From positions 1,741,001-1,805,000 of the forward strand of contig NW_027464589.1 in NCBI RefSeq assembly GCF_043290135.1: a stretch of 64,000 bases of DNA. The letters run 5' to 3'. The stretch is from Rhipicephalus microplus (lineage: Eukaryota; Arthropoda; Arachnida; Ixodida; Ixodidae). The notes below the pieces were generated by a model. That model did no database searches and was not told the DNA's origin. It saw only the letters and a list, made by a program, of their open reading frames with translations. Positions 53,119 through 63,555 of the stretch are shown here, piece by piece (position 1 is the stretch's first letter; each line of letters starts with the position of its first letter). Made by a program: the position numbers and the translations under genes.

Positions 53119-54749
53119 GATGAATGACGAATAAACTTTATTTTATTATCTGGCATGTTTGTGGTCCGGGCTAGACCGCAGAAGGAGGTACCGGGAGACC
53201 TTGACTCTGTACAGCCTCGCTGGCCTGATGGATAGCCTATTTTCGGTCTTGAACCTCCGAGCTGAGCAGCACAAGCCTCCACTGCTGCCGCAGGACCTCA
53301 GGAGAACTTGGTGATAAGTTGGGGCATTCTTATTATATAGGTTTGTAAGACGCGTTTTCTGTTGCGCATATCTTACATTTATTGTCCGGGTATAAGTGTG
53401 GCTAGCTCCTGTGGAGGAGCACAGGTTTCGGGTAGCAGTTCGTCTGTAGCTGTCGGTATTCTGATGCTTCTTGCCTGTTTAGACTAGGATGAGGTGCGGG
53501 AAAGACGCGCCTTGCTTCTCTGTAGTGTTGCATGTATTCCGTGTAGCTTGTAAATCGGTCTCTGTGTGGTACGTCGGCGGCGCCAGAGATGTTCACTGAG
53601 CGGCGTGGACGGGTTGCGCGGTGGTTTAATTCTTGCGACAACTCATAAGCCAGCTCGTTAGGATTGGGTGTATCAGTCTCTGTGTGCGCTGGGAACCATA
53701 CGAGGTATTTGAGTTCATCTACTATGTGTAGTTCTTGGTTATTACCGAGGATTCTGAGGACTTGCTGTAAAATCCGTCCTTGCGTAAAATTTCAAATTGT
53801 TACTTGCGAATCACTCAGTATGAATGGGTGTTTGTTGGAGGGGATAGCCATGGCTATTGCTACCTCCTCAGCCTCCTTTATATTGTTTGTTATGACAGAG
53901 CATGAAATTATACAAATGCTTGACGTGTCAATCACGACAGCAGTGTGAGCTTTTCGTTCAGGGTATGGCCTAGCATCTAAAAAAAGAAATTTACTGTTCG
54001 TGCCGTGTGCTCTGAGCAGTGCTTTGGCTCGGTGTTTTCTGCGGTCCGTGTTGATAATGGGGTTTATGTTTTTCGGTATCGGGTTAGAGACGATCTTTGC
54101 TCTGATTGTATTTGGGATGTCAAGTTTGACACCATATTGTGCGTGGTACATGATTCCTAATCTACTAATTATATTTCCCGTTTTTGTTTTAGTGAGCCTT
54201 TCAAGCTGGGATATCCGCTGAGCTTGTATAATCTCTTCAAGCGTATTGTGTAGTCCTAGCTGAAGAAAAAGGTCTGTGCTAGCATACTCAGGTATTCCTA
54301 TCGCTTCTTTGTAGACCTTCCGGATGAGTGCATTTATTTTGTTAGTTTCAGCTTTTTGCCAGTTGTGGTATGCTGCTACATACGTTATGTGACTTATGAT
54401 GAAGGCCTGGATTAGACGAATTACGTTGGCTTCTTTTATACCTCTGTGTTTATTCATGACCCTGCGAATCAGTCTCATCGCATTCGTGATTTTGGCATTT
54501 ATTCGGCGTATAGTCTCACCCTTGGCACCGTTAGCCTCGATGACTAATCCCAGTACCCGTATTTTTGAAACTGTTGTTATAGCTGTGCCCTCCTGTGTAT
54601 GAATCCTAATTTCCTCATATTGCCGCTTGTTTTCCTCTGACTTGGCTGGTCTGCCTCCGATTGCTGGCCTATAGAGAAAAAGTTCTGATTTCTCCGGAGA
54701 GCAAGTGAGTCCTGTGCCTTCCAAGTATCGCTCAACTGTTCCTATTGAT
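53119..54749 (-). mobile_element. LINE 3' end (RNase H type) inserted with 11-bp target-site duplication
   Basis: TCAAGCGGAAT occurs at 53108-53118 and 54750-54760, exactly where the RNase H of the surrounding LINE is split. The insert reads on the minus strand, is 5'-truncated at 54749 and ends with an AAT/AAA-rich 3' end at 53119-53145. Length 1,631 bp. Confidence 0.85.
53402..54749 (-). pseudogene. LINE C-terminal protein: post-RT region and RNase H, frameshifted
   Basis: Starts in TGLTCSPEKSELFLYRP, continues through VLGLVIEANGAKGETIRRI, then TNAMRLIRRVMNKHRGIKE. RNase H: FLFLDARPYPERKAHTAVVI (Asp), IKEAEEVAIAMAI (Glu), FILSDSQVTI (Asp). The C-terminus YTEYMQHYREARRVFPAPH is in a second open segment (53402-53641). 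It is homologous to 43756-44956: compare ITQHYRLERRKFPPPH there. The main open segment runs to 53792. The frame as called from an ATG at 54802 extends into the flanking LINE and is artificial. Confidence 0.8.
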
Positions 54750-54760
54750 TCAAGCGGAAT

Positions 54761-55690
54761 CACTTGCAATTTTCTTAACATTACGGAAATTGCCTCAATC
54801 AATAACGAATGTTATTATTCTTTCAGACTGCCTGTCTGTGAGTAGTTCATTAACTGCACCTAATATGTTCATTGCTTTAAAGTATTTTATGCCCTTGCCA
54901 ATGACGTTTACGACTCATTCGCTTGGTGTGGATACCAGGGCATGAAGGGTCAACCCTAAATGAATATGCATATGCACTCGCATTGCCTCACATATTTATC
55001 CCATACTTTCTATAATGCCGCCTCTCGCATTTATCGCCTTCGCACGCTTTGAAAAACTTATTTTATGAGATTATTTTGAAAATTCTCGTTTGGCAACATC
55101 TGATTTTTCTCATCTTAAGTACCCCTGAAAAAATTGATGGTGAAGATATTAATTACGAGACGAATACGATGCCGAGTCCCCCCCCCTGAATTTTTATCCA
55201 CACATGTCTGGTCTTGCACAGTCTCCCTTATGCCTCCATTAAATTGAGAGTGCACCCCTTCATCATTTCTTCTTAACATGCAGGTTATATACAAATCAAA
55301 GGAAGAAACTGTAAAAGAACCTCTCCGTAGGTTGGCTCTAAATTTATCCCTTCTGGTGGTCATTTCCTTCAAAGCAACGTAAAAGAGACTTAGTCAAAGT
55401 AACATTTGCGAGGCCGTATGCGATTTTCTAAAGAAAACAAAACAAATAGAATCTTAAGCTGAGGCTGAATTCACTTTATTTCAAACTATATTGGCTTGCT
55501 GGTTTTTATTACCTTTATTTTTTATCTAATCGATCGTTTACCATCATGTTCTTTGTTCAAACAGCCCTTTTTAAATATCCCAGTTGGTAAAACAATTTGG
55601 TCGCACAAATGAGGCACCATCCCTTTCATGGCCGATCCCCCATGGTGGTTTGCGCCAGGACTCTGAAGAACAACTAACCAACCAATTATG
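54761..55690 (+). pseudogene. I-like LINE RNase H continuation and 3' UTR
   Basis: AESLAIFLTLRKLPQSITNV (Glu motif), then IILSDCLSVSSSL (Asp), then in another frame LVWIPGHEGSTLNEYAYALA. A C-tract near 55180-55188 stands at the same place as the C14 run in the copy at 35346. The 3' end has GCCGATCCCCCATGGTGG and AACAACTAACCAACC at about 55640-55685. Confidence 0.65.
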
Positions 55691-55815
55691 GTATTTTATC
55701 AAAACGAGAAAAACAAAAAAGAAAGTTTTTATTATATGTTTTCGTATGGTTAGAAGAAATCATGATGGTTGATTCTTTAGTATTGCCTCGTTCTTTTTCT
55801 CAAGCTTTGTTATCG

Positions 55816-56058
55816 CCCCACCACGGTGGTCTAGTGGCTAAGGAACTCGGCTGCTGACCCGCAGGTCACGGGATCGAATCCCGGCTGGGGGACTGCATCT
55901 CCGATAAAGGCGGAAATGTTGTAAGCCTGGGTGCTCAGATTTGGGTGCACGTCAAAGAACCCCAGGTGGTCAAAATTTCCGGAGCCCTCTACTACGGCAT
56001 CTTTCATAATCATATAGTAGATTTGGGACCTCAAATCCCACATATCAATCAATCAAAT
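55816..56058 (+). mobile_element. Ruka-type SINE, copy 2
   Basis: CCCCACCACGGTGGTCTAGT start, TGGCTAAGGAACTCGG, then GGATCGAATCC, a B-box with one change from GGTTCGAATCC. Body GGGTGCACGTCAAAGAACCC and tail ATATCAATCAATCAAATCAA. A target-site duplication was not clear. The B-box change suggests it is no longer transcribed efficiently by RNA polymerase III. Confidence 0.85.
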
Positions 56059-56149
56059 CAATGACCAGTGCTTCTTATTCATTGAACTATCTTACCCTCG
56101 ATGCCAATCTTTGTTCACACTATGTTCAGGGGGTGAACCAAACTACCAC

Positions 56150-56470
56150 AAGAGCTCACAAACGTACACAGCTAAATAGATATACCGATATATACGCTCA
56201 AAGCCACGTAAGTTCACTAAAAAAATGCTCCGTTTTTTTATCAAAATCCCAACAGCAGGAAGAAAATCCAACATTCTGCATGGCAATGAAATACTCTGCT
56301 ACAGAGCCACGTCAGGTCTCGGTGCTGCTTTTCTAGTAGACCGCAATATTCGTGAAACATCAATGCTGATGGCAGTGCTGGCTATCCAATCTTATAAACA
56401 ATATCTATGTACTCCTACCATACAGCAGCTTAACGACAATTGTAGTGAATCACCATCCACTGAAGCTAGT
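56150..56470 (+). repeat. Dispersed repeat, relative of 26740-27620
   Basis: CTCAAAGCCACGTAAGTTCA matches the conserved flank of the GATA tracts. CGTGAAACATCAATGCTGAT, then GCAGTGCTGGCTATCCAATC, matches about 27420-27460. The microsatellite itself has decayed to AGATATACCGATATATA here. Confidence 0.65.
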
Positions 56471-56479
56471 TTATGTAAC

Positions 56480-57005
56480 CTGTTTATCGGCCTGAATATG
56501 CCACCATCTGGGCCTTTACATTACAGATACCGCGAAAGTAGATCGGCAGCGCTATAGCGTCCAGGAACGCCATCCTCGCTGGCACAAGCGCTAGTGTGCT
56601 ACATATCAGGTAATTCGTTCAGGGAACTAGACGTTCAGGCAAACACACGCAAGATGCAAAGAGATACAAAAAAGTCATTATGCATTCATACGAACTAGCT
56701 CATCTTGCAGTAGTACTCGTGGTACGCAGAACGAGCACTCACTTACAACTCGTTTATTTTTCACGTTCTAGAGACCCATATAAAGACAAGGATGCGCATG
56801 TGAACAAGACTATGATGACAGTACGAGCAGCGCCTGCATATAATTAAACCCACAGTCATGTAAGGATAATTACGAATGGTTGATACAATATTCCATATTC
56901 ATGGACAAATGATAAGCTTCAGAAATTTGACACGTGGTTTGAAGTAGATGCCGAAAAAGAACACTTTTTTTCAGACTGTGATTAACATTTGAAGCAATCG
57001 CGATG
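56480..57005. other. Region without a recognisable gene
   Basis: AT-rich with no recognised motif. Confidence 0.35.
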
Positions 57006-57010
57006 CGAAG

Positions 57011-57232
57011 TTAAATCAAATACAGGGTACATTTCAAGGATCTTCGTTGTTCTCTGAGGCGTTCTTTCAAATATCGGCCAGTTTGAACGGTCTGAGGCTG
57101 ACCACCAGACAGGGGTGTGTTATGAACCATTCCCGAATTACATGTTACAAACACTTTTGCGTGTTTCTGAAGGCATCCTCTGCCTTTAGGCACGCCATGG
57201 GGCCTCCTATGCACCGCGGCACATGTATACAC
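57011..57232 (-). pseudogene. PLE GIY-YIG endonuclease remnant
   Basis: The minus-strand frame reads CNSGMVHNTPLSGGQPQTVQ and TGRYLKERLREQRRSLK. It aligns by eye with the GIY-YIG pattern GVVYxIPLxCG...GQTGRC.N.RLREH of the PLEs at 17400 and 19610. The YIG part is damaged. Confidence 0.55.
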
Positions 57233-57362
57233 ACCTCAATGTTTTTACAGTGCAGAAGAAACAACGCACACACCAAACCGGTTCTCCATACTTTTTAGTC
57301 GGTGTGCCAATTTATGCATGCAAGAAATCATGGCCACAAGTTTGTTTCCTATAATGCATTCT

Positions 57363-57602
57363 CACCCCACCGCGGTGGTCTAATGGCTAAGGTAATCGGC
57401 TGCTGACCCGCAGGTCGTGGGGTCGTATCCCGTCTGCGGCAGCTGCATTTCCCATGGAGGCAGAAATGTAGGCCCGTGCTCAGATTTTGATGCACGTTAA
57501 AGAAGCCCAGGTGGTAGAAGTTTGCGGAGCCCTCCACTACGGTGTCCCTCATAATCATACCGTAGTTTTGGGACGTTAAACCTCACTTATCAATCATCAT
57601 TC
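57363..57602 (+). mobile_element. Ruka-type SINE, copy 3
   Basis: CCCCACCGCGGTGGTCTAAT start, TGGCTAAGGTAATCGG, a damaged B-box (GGGTCGTATCC), body GATGCACGTTAAAGAAGCCC, tail TTATCAATCATCATTC. AATGCATTCT at 57353-57362 and 57603-57612 is a perfect 10-bp target-site duplication. Confidence 0.9.
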
Positions 57603-57639
57603 AATGCATTCTGCAGAAATACATGTTCCGTTGTCACTG

Positions 57640-57960
57640 TTTTTTTCCTTCGCAGGAACGCTTGACATACTGCTGGAATTAAATACAGAGTGTACCCAGT
57701 ATCTTATAACAGTCCTAGCTGCACCACGAAACCATATTGCAGCATATGGATGCAGCTGTTATCAAGGACTGAACGAAGGGATGACTGTACCATTTCTTGT
57801 TTTTGGAGCTCAAAACGACTGAACAAGGGACCTAAAACAGGTTTCGCACACTGACGATTATACTGCCAGCCATGATCTGTGTTTCCTAAAAATGGAGAAA
57901 TGTTCAGAAACTGCAATTTCTGATTAAGTGGAACCTCGTAGGTAAACTAGAGACTCATCA
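57640..57960. repeat. Dispersed repeat (inverted partner at 61650-61930)
   Basis: ATATTGCAGCATATGGATGC, AGCTGTTATCAAGGACTGAA, CGAAGG matches the reverse complement of 61855-61915 (CTTTCGTTCAGTGCTTTATA, ACAGCTGCATGCTGCAG). The parts outside this core also correspond loosely. Family unknown. Confidence 0.55.
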
Positions 57961-58495
57961 CCACAGTCTCGAAGCATGCAAAGGTAGCGTAAAAGTTCAG
58001 TGCCTAATATATTTTGACAAACATTGAGTAGTCATTACGCATCTGAACAATTTTATGCCTAACTAATGTTGAGTACCTGAGACTTTTTCGACCTTTTCTA
58101 TGACATTGTTGCCTAATGCAAGAGTCATACTGGAACCTATACGCACACCTGAGTTCTGCACGTTCAGGTTTCCAAATCATACGAAAAAGGTCGATTTTAC
58201 GTAAAACGTCAAAAATTCTACAAAAACTCGGTTGAAACTCCTGTGCGACTCCTGAAAGATAGTTCAATAATTTTAACTTCTTCATACAACAAGCCGAGCT
58301 TCCAATCCAAAATAGGAGGGCTACATAAATAGGATCAATAACGTTAACAAGTGTATCTAAAATGTACACGCTTATAAGTAGTTTTAGTACACAAAATAAT
58401 AATTATGCGTAAGCGGCACAAAATAACGCTATAACATGACAGCCAAGTTTTTTGAAAAATCAACACAGCAACCAACACACCGGAAAAGAAAACAC
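57961..58495. other. Region without a recognisable gene
   Basis: A 121-codon minus frame (58004-58369) has no recognisable domain. It could be 3' sequence of the CR1 fragment that follows. Confidence 0.3.
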
Positions 58496-58499
58496 AGGT

Positions 58500-59860
58500 G
58501 TAACAGTTTCACCGACAAATATTTATTCAGACAGTGATGGAAATCATGCACTTCAATGACAAACTCTCGAAACTTGTTCCATTCTGATATCGTTCACGGA
58601 AAAAATAATGGTTGCTGAAAGCAACTGTACGAGCAAATATAAGCTTTAGAGGTTGGGTCGTTGTATGGCGCGTTCTCGTTGACGTCAGCTGCGCTAGAAA
58701 GGACGGCCGCGTTAGATATATTCACTTCGTTGCTCAGAATGCTATGCAGTAAAGATAGACGAGCTATCTTTCTGTGTCGTTCCAGGGGCATAATCTTTTA
58801 GATGCGGAGCATGTTATACTAGAAGCTAGTCATGCGCCGTCACCGTCTGCAGCCTCCCCTCCTCCTCCGCCAGCTATCTGGGCATCCCTTCCTTCTCTCA
58901 ACACAGCGCGCACGGCGCTCGCTTCTCCCCTCCGCCCACCGCACGACCTTTAGTTTTACGTGCGCCAGCCGTATGCAACGTGCGTATGTGCAGGCCGGGG
59001 CTGGCGCTCGCTATGAATAACTGAGTGTCGGACACGCCTTCCTTTGTAGGTTGGTTTGTGCGGTCGCTTCACGTCTAATGAGGCTGGTGAAAATGTATAC
59101 TAACGAATCCGCAAACACACTTACTGACGTCCCTTCCAATAGCGTCCGCCAATGTGTTGGCGGAACTGCAAGCAATTCCGAAGACACTTCGTCCGTGGAC
59201 AAGGCCGCGCTGAGAAGATCTCGCGATGCGGAACGCAAATGTAGTCGACCACTACAGAGAGTTCCGGCACTCGCTGAAACGAGCAACGCATGACGGCAAA
59301 CGCCATCTGACCACAGTTCGCGGGACATGCATCTACCACGTCTTTGCAAATTTCGACCTTCGACCGCTGCAACCAGACCCACTCACCCTTCCCTTTACGG
59401 ACCATAAAGCCAGCTTGTTCAAAATACCCAAAGCGTCTCATCAATAAACATCGTCTTTCGCAGCATACGTACGTGCGTGTTAACTCGTGTTCACCCGTGT
59501 TTACTCATAACACACATGCATATCGCAAATTACAAACTACATTTATCGCAGTTTAACATATATGCTCCGCATGCTAACCAGTGTTCCCCCTCAGCAAACT
59601 GCGGTCATTTTTTATTCCGCGTTAGCTCTGAGATTGCCTCATGTCTTCTATACTTTCTCTAAAGAAAATGAACCACTTTCCTTTGAATGCTCTCAAGCTG
59701 GTGCATGCCTTTTTTTGTATGTGGGTCCCAAAGCACACATGCATACTGTAGCTTTGGCCTTACTATTGCAGAATATGCCAAAAGCTTATTATTAGAAGAC
59801 CTGTTTTATTTTGCGTCTAAGAACACATAGCTTTCGAAACGCCGATGAATTCATATGTGC
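58500..59860 (-). mobile_element. CR1 3'-terminal fragment, minus strand, split by a TIR element
   Basis: Minus-strand reading of 59860-59580 gives VRPKLQYACVLWDPH, then IQKKACTSL, matching the CR1 C-terminal LVRPQLEFATPIWSPY region (5249-5290 in the intact LINE). 58791-58590 gives RHRKIARLSLLHSIL, then FPRTISEWNKF, the extreme C-terminus. The two parts are separated by 58798-59577. Confidence 0.55.
58798..59577. mobile_element. Putative non-autonomous DNA transposon with terminal inverted repeats
   Basis: TTAGATGCGGAGCAT at 58798-58812 is inverted at the right end (ATGCTCCGCATGCTAA, about 59562-59577). The interior is GC-richer than both flanks and contains AATAAA at about 59442. A plus frame (59051-59293) includes KAALRRSRDAERKCSR but no known domain. 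The position inside the CR1 remnant supports an insertion; no target-site duplication was resolved. Confidence 0.5.
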
Positions 59861-59864
59861 TATA

Positions 59865-60117
59865 CCGGGTGTTTCAGCTAAGAAGCACCACACAATTAAA
59901 AAAAACAAAAATTAGGGCTACGGATCTTCAGCTAGTGCAGGATTGTTCTTAGCTGTATGTAACACGTCAGAAAATGTTTTTGATTCGCTAAGCACGGTCC
60001 TAACAAAGGTTTCTTAATCCATTTTTTGAATACTAACTCCCGAAAATAGATTCAATACAAGAGTTGTAGGTCGTATGTACAAAAAACAAACTTTTGAAGT
60101 TACGGTAAGTTAAAAAC
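59865..60117. repeat. Possible transposon end with GGGTGTTTCAGCTAA terminus
   Basis: TACCGGGTGTTTCAGCTAAG at 59870-59889 resembles terminal inverted repeats common in arthropod repeats. The matching right end was not found, so the class is unknown. Confidence 0.3.
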
Positions 60118-60934
60118 ATGCAAAATAACAAAAAAAGCGCGCTTTACGAGTCTACACTCGTAAAGCGCGCTTGGAGGATTTGTTTTAAGGAAGAAGACGC
60201 AGTAGAAGATGTTGAGTCCGTTCGACGAGAGCTGGCTACTTGCGGATACCCGCTTTCCTTCATGAACTCGGTGCAGCGACAACTGCAGCGTCCGGCTCAG
60301 TCACACACCAGTGCTACAAGAAAACGCGCATCGGTGCCTTACGTTCGAGACTTCAGCGAGACCCTCGCTCGGGTATTGTGCGGCTACGCCATCCAAGTGG
60401 CTCACGTTCCGACTCGAAAGCTCCGAGGCCGTCTTACAAATGTCAAAGATAAGTTGGACAGACATGATTTTCCCGGCGTTGTGTATAAAATTCCTTGCCA
60501 AGACTGTGAATAAAGATACATTGGCGAAACGGGCAATTACAAAAGAAGCCTCCGGGAACAATTTAGCGTCGTCAAGTACAAGAAAGCAGCTTCTAATGCC
60601 CTCGCAGAACATGTTGCGTCTACTGGGCACGCTATCGACTGGGATAAAGCCTTCATCATTGCCACGGAAAGAAAGTAGTTACCACAATTGCACAAGGAAT
60701 CTCTAGCCATTCAAGCTACTGCACATACGTTGAACAGAAATATTGGAACACTCCCCCCTGGGTACGCGCGATGTCTGCAACTCATGATGAAATATGCATA
60801 AGAAGAGCGCACTACGCCATTTGCGGTCGCTGTGAACAAGGGTCCCGTGTGGGGAGCCGAAACGTCTCTTTAGGTTTTGTGTATTTCACCTTGGTCGGCG
60901 TTTTTGTTATTTTGCACTATGTTTGTCGTGGCTC
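60118..60934 (+). pseudogene. 5'-truncated PLE: GIY-YIG endonuclease with one stop and terminal region
   Basis: Reads RRELATCGYPLSFMNSVQRQ, SVPYVRDFSETLARVLCGYA, LRGRLTNVKDKLDRHDFPGV, VYKIPCQDCE, then TAA (60511-60513), then in frame RYIGETGNYKRSLREQF and ALAEHVASTGHAIDW. These are GIY-YIG motifs with downstream Arg and His. A hammerhead-like GAAACGTC (60859-60866), preceded by GGGAGCC, lies in the terminal part. The 5' edge is a perfect 17-bp hairpin (60135-60172). Confidence 0.7.
60135..60172. repeat. Perfect 17-bp hairpin at the 5' edge of the truncated PLE
   Basis: Arms 60135-60151 and 60156-60172 (AAGCGCGCTTTACGAGT and its complement) flank the 4-nt loop CTAC. The PLE coding sequence continues directly from the right arm. 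Confidence 0.9.
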
Positions 60935-61620
60935 CGAGACGGGCGCACACACCCGTCTCAGAGCCACGCGCTTCCTTTTCGAACACAAAACAGCCAGATG
61001 GCGCTCATGTCTCAAGTGTGACGTGACTTGACGTGCTTGTTCGCTTCCGCTGCACAGTCGAGGCACTCGAATGCAGCGCCTCCAGAATACCATTCACCAA
61101 TTTTCTTGCGATAAATGTTTTGTTCACTGTCTCCACACGCAAGACTATCGTCTTTCGACGACATTTGCAGACTACATGCAGATTAACACGCTTCGACAGG
61201 GAAAAGTCCTAGTCTGGAACGATGCGTTTCACTAATCGACAACGTGCGATTATAATTCTGACCCTCTGTCGAGCGAACGGAAAAAGGAGAGAGGAAACAA
61301 GATTATTTCGCAGATTGCACCCAGGAATTCTGGTAAATAGTTCGGTACTGGCGTGAAATTACAAAACGCTCAAGAAGACAGGCACATTGAAAAAGCGGCG
61401 TCAGCGCTCAAAAGGTGTGACTGAGTCTCTTAAAACAGACATTCTTGCTTACATGGCAGCCCATCCCTACGCAAGCATGTGTGACGTGAGTGCTGTGACC
61501 AGCGTTTCCAGCAGTAGTGTTTGGCACGGAGTCAAGGGCGGAGGACTTCGCCCATACCATTCTCGCCTGCATCAACCGCTGGAGACAGAGATTTTTCTTC
61601 CTCTTCAGATATGTTGTTAA
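60935..61620 (+). mobile_element. Tc/mariner-like DNA transposon fragment
   Basis: A non-coding part shared with 23332-23600 is followed by coding sequence from 61223. Its left part contains a hairpin (GAGACGGG / CCCGTCTC). The transposase is truncated before the catalytic domain. Confidence 0.55.
61223..61620 (+). pseudogene. Transposase N-terminal HTH region
   Basis: MRFTNRQRAIIILTLCRANG, then TRLFRRLHPGI, resembles the DUF4817-type domain at the N-terminus of arthropod Tc/mariner-like proteins. After a stop near 61356 the sequence continues KTGTLKKRRQRSKGVTESLK, ILAYMAAHPYASMCDVSAVT, SSSVWHGVKGGGLRPYHSRL, a helix-turn-helix region ending in the usual LRPYH..LHQ motif. The DDE domain is missing. 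Confidence 0.6.
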
Positions 61621-61649
61621 TTACTAGATTTTTGTCAAGATGTGTTAAG

Positions 61650-61930
61650 CACTGAACTTTGACGCTACCCTGCTTCGATACTCGGGGCATGGGACCCCGG
61701 TTTACTTCCGAGGTTCTTAATGTTCAGGAATTGCAGTTTGTAGACCTTTCTTTATTCTTTGAAGACAATCATCTTTGCTGGCAGAATAAACCTCAATTTG
61801 CGAAGCATATTCCAGATTCTTCGTCCAGTCTTTCCAAGCTCATAAAACGAGGAAATATACTGCCAGGCTTTCGTTCAGTGCTTTATAACAGCTGCATGCT
61901 GCAGTATGATTTCGTAGCACAGCTATAGGA
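61650..61930. repeat. Dispersed repeat (inverted partner at 57640-57960)
   Basis: See 57640-57960. The shared core is ACAGCTGCATGCTGCAG and its surroundings at about 61855-61920. Confidence 0.55.
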
Positions 61931-62332
61931 TGGTTATAGGGGGCCGAGTATCTTCCGTATTTGTTGCATCGGTACGTGATGGGTTCTTGCGGAGGCTAAA
62001 AAACAGTCAGTAACGAACTTGTATTCCTGCAGAGTGAAATAAAGGAAAGAAACGCGTTGCCATGATTCCAAACATGCATGAAATGGCAAACAGAGTAGAA
62101 AATGTGGGGAACTGGTTTGGTTTGCGCGTTCTTTCTTTTGCCAAAAACATTGGACCGTATATGTGACATGGTGCATAGAAAGGCACAGGCCGCGTCTGAA
62201 GGTAGAGAGTTGTTATGTTGCTGCCATCAGCCTAAGCAGTTTCACATAGCGCCACAGGATGGCGCCTTTTAACGCTTTTATTATATTGCTTCTTTCTCTT
62301 TTTCGTAGGGCAGGACTCTAGTTTTGTAATTA
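61931..62332. other. Region without a recognisable gene
   Basis: May include the 5' UTR of the following LINE. CTTCTTTCTCTTTTTCGTAG at about 62288-62308 is splice-acceptor-like but could be chance. Confidence 0.3.
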
Positions 62333-63220
62333 TTGAGTGAGACAAGTCACAGGGACAATTGGTGTCAGAAAGACATGGTTAAAAAGACTGTAAAGTGTTC
62401 AGGATGTGGGGTGCGTTTGAAAGTGGATCCAAGTGTAGAAGCGGATGGAGAAGAAGCTGAAGCAAAATGTAGGCCATGTGAGGTCGATGAAAAAATTGAG
62501 AAAATGATGGTTGTCCAGAGTGATCGGCTGATGAGAATCACCAAGCTCAAGACTGCGTTGGCTACAGAGCAAGAGAAAACGAGGGCAATGAGAGAAAGGC
62601 TGAAGTGCGCCGAGGAAGCACTATAGCTAAGCTGAACCTAGGAGCGGCCTACGGAGAGAACAGTAAGGAACCGGCAACCAGAATGGCGGAGAAAAAAGAG
62701 CAAGCAAGTTTGGAAAAAACAGGTTCAGCCAGTTCAATTGTCGCAAGGCCCAGCTTCAGCGAAGTAGTGGTGGGGCTGAAAGGGAACAAAGCAGCTGGCG
62801 CCACAGGTGCAAGTAACCCCCAGGTGCAGGACACTCCAGCTGAAAAATCACAGCATGTGATAATCGCCGGGGACTAGAATTTCAATCGATGCACAGAAGC
62901 CATCAAAGAAAGGTAAGAGGTGACAAGAGGGTTGCAGTAGGGGCGTTCTCAGGACGCAAACTGGAAGCGGTCGTGAGGCAAGCGAGCGCAAACCTCGAAA
63001 CTACATCTGATAGACGAAATCTGGTGATAATTTCAGGCAGTTTAAAATATGTCCTAAATAAAGATACAGCAGGACTAGCAACCACACTGGCGAAAGGCGT
63101 CGATAACATGCGCGCCACTTCTCCTCAGGTACAGGTACTGATATGCACAATAGCGAAGTACTGGTGCGTGATACCAACCTACAAAGAGCGTGATACCAAC
63201 CTACAAAAAACCGAGAGATA
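62333..63220 (+). pseudogene. LINE ORF1: zinc-ribbon-like, coiled coil and SGNH-hydrolase-like segments
   Basis: The N-terminus has two CxxC knuckles (KCSGCGVRLKV and KCRPCEVDEK). A charged coiled coil follows (DRLMRITKLKTALATEQEK, TRAMRERLKCAEEAL). After a frame break near 62625 there is a low-complexity Ala/Lys/Ser linker. Then HVIIAGD*NFNR, where * is TAG at 62876-62878 in place of the Ser expected for a GDS nucleophile motif. NLVIISGSLKYVLNKDT resembles the GGxND block of SGNH hydrolases (usually ISGGLNDVL). Esterase-like domains are known in ORF1 of some CR1-type LINEs. This copy is disrupted at the nucleophile. Confidence 0.6.
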
Positions 63221-63555
63221 TGGTGGATGAGTCGAGAGAACGGCTTTGAGGTGGTGGAAATAAACAGAGAGGTGCATAGGTGGGGTGGTTTTAGACGAGA
63301 CAGAATTCACCTCGACGGGCGGCTAGGTACATGAGGTGGGCTGGCGACTTGCAGGACGCGCAGTAGCTTTTTTGGGAGGCACGCGGGCCCTTCGAAGTGG
63401 ATGATAGATACGAACGAGAAAACAGCCAGAAGACTCTTTGACAGGTGATATGGAAAGATATGATTCCAAAGTGGCACCAGTATTTAAGATAGGTCCGGGG
63501 CAGAAATAGACGTACCCACGAGTGCTGAGCCAATTCAGACATAGGGTTTATTAAC

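Larger units (their letters stand above)
51960..55690 (+). mobile_element. I-like LINE (RT to 3' end), interrupted by a minus-strand LINE
   Basis: RT remnant at 51990-52480, post-RT and RNase H start at 52545-53107, RNase H continued at 54761-54960 and 3' UTR to about 55690. The family is the same as 34336-35905. The interrupting element 53119-54749 is bracketed by an 11-bp duplication. Confidence 0.7.

Noticed and set aside
53792..54802. Minus frame called from an ATG at 54802
   Set aside because: The first 17 or so codons lie in the flanking LINE beyond the target-site duplication (54750-54760); the real element starts at 54749 without its own ATG.
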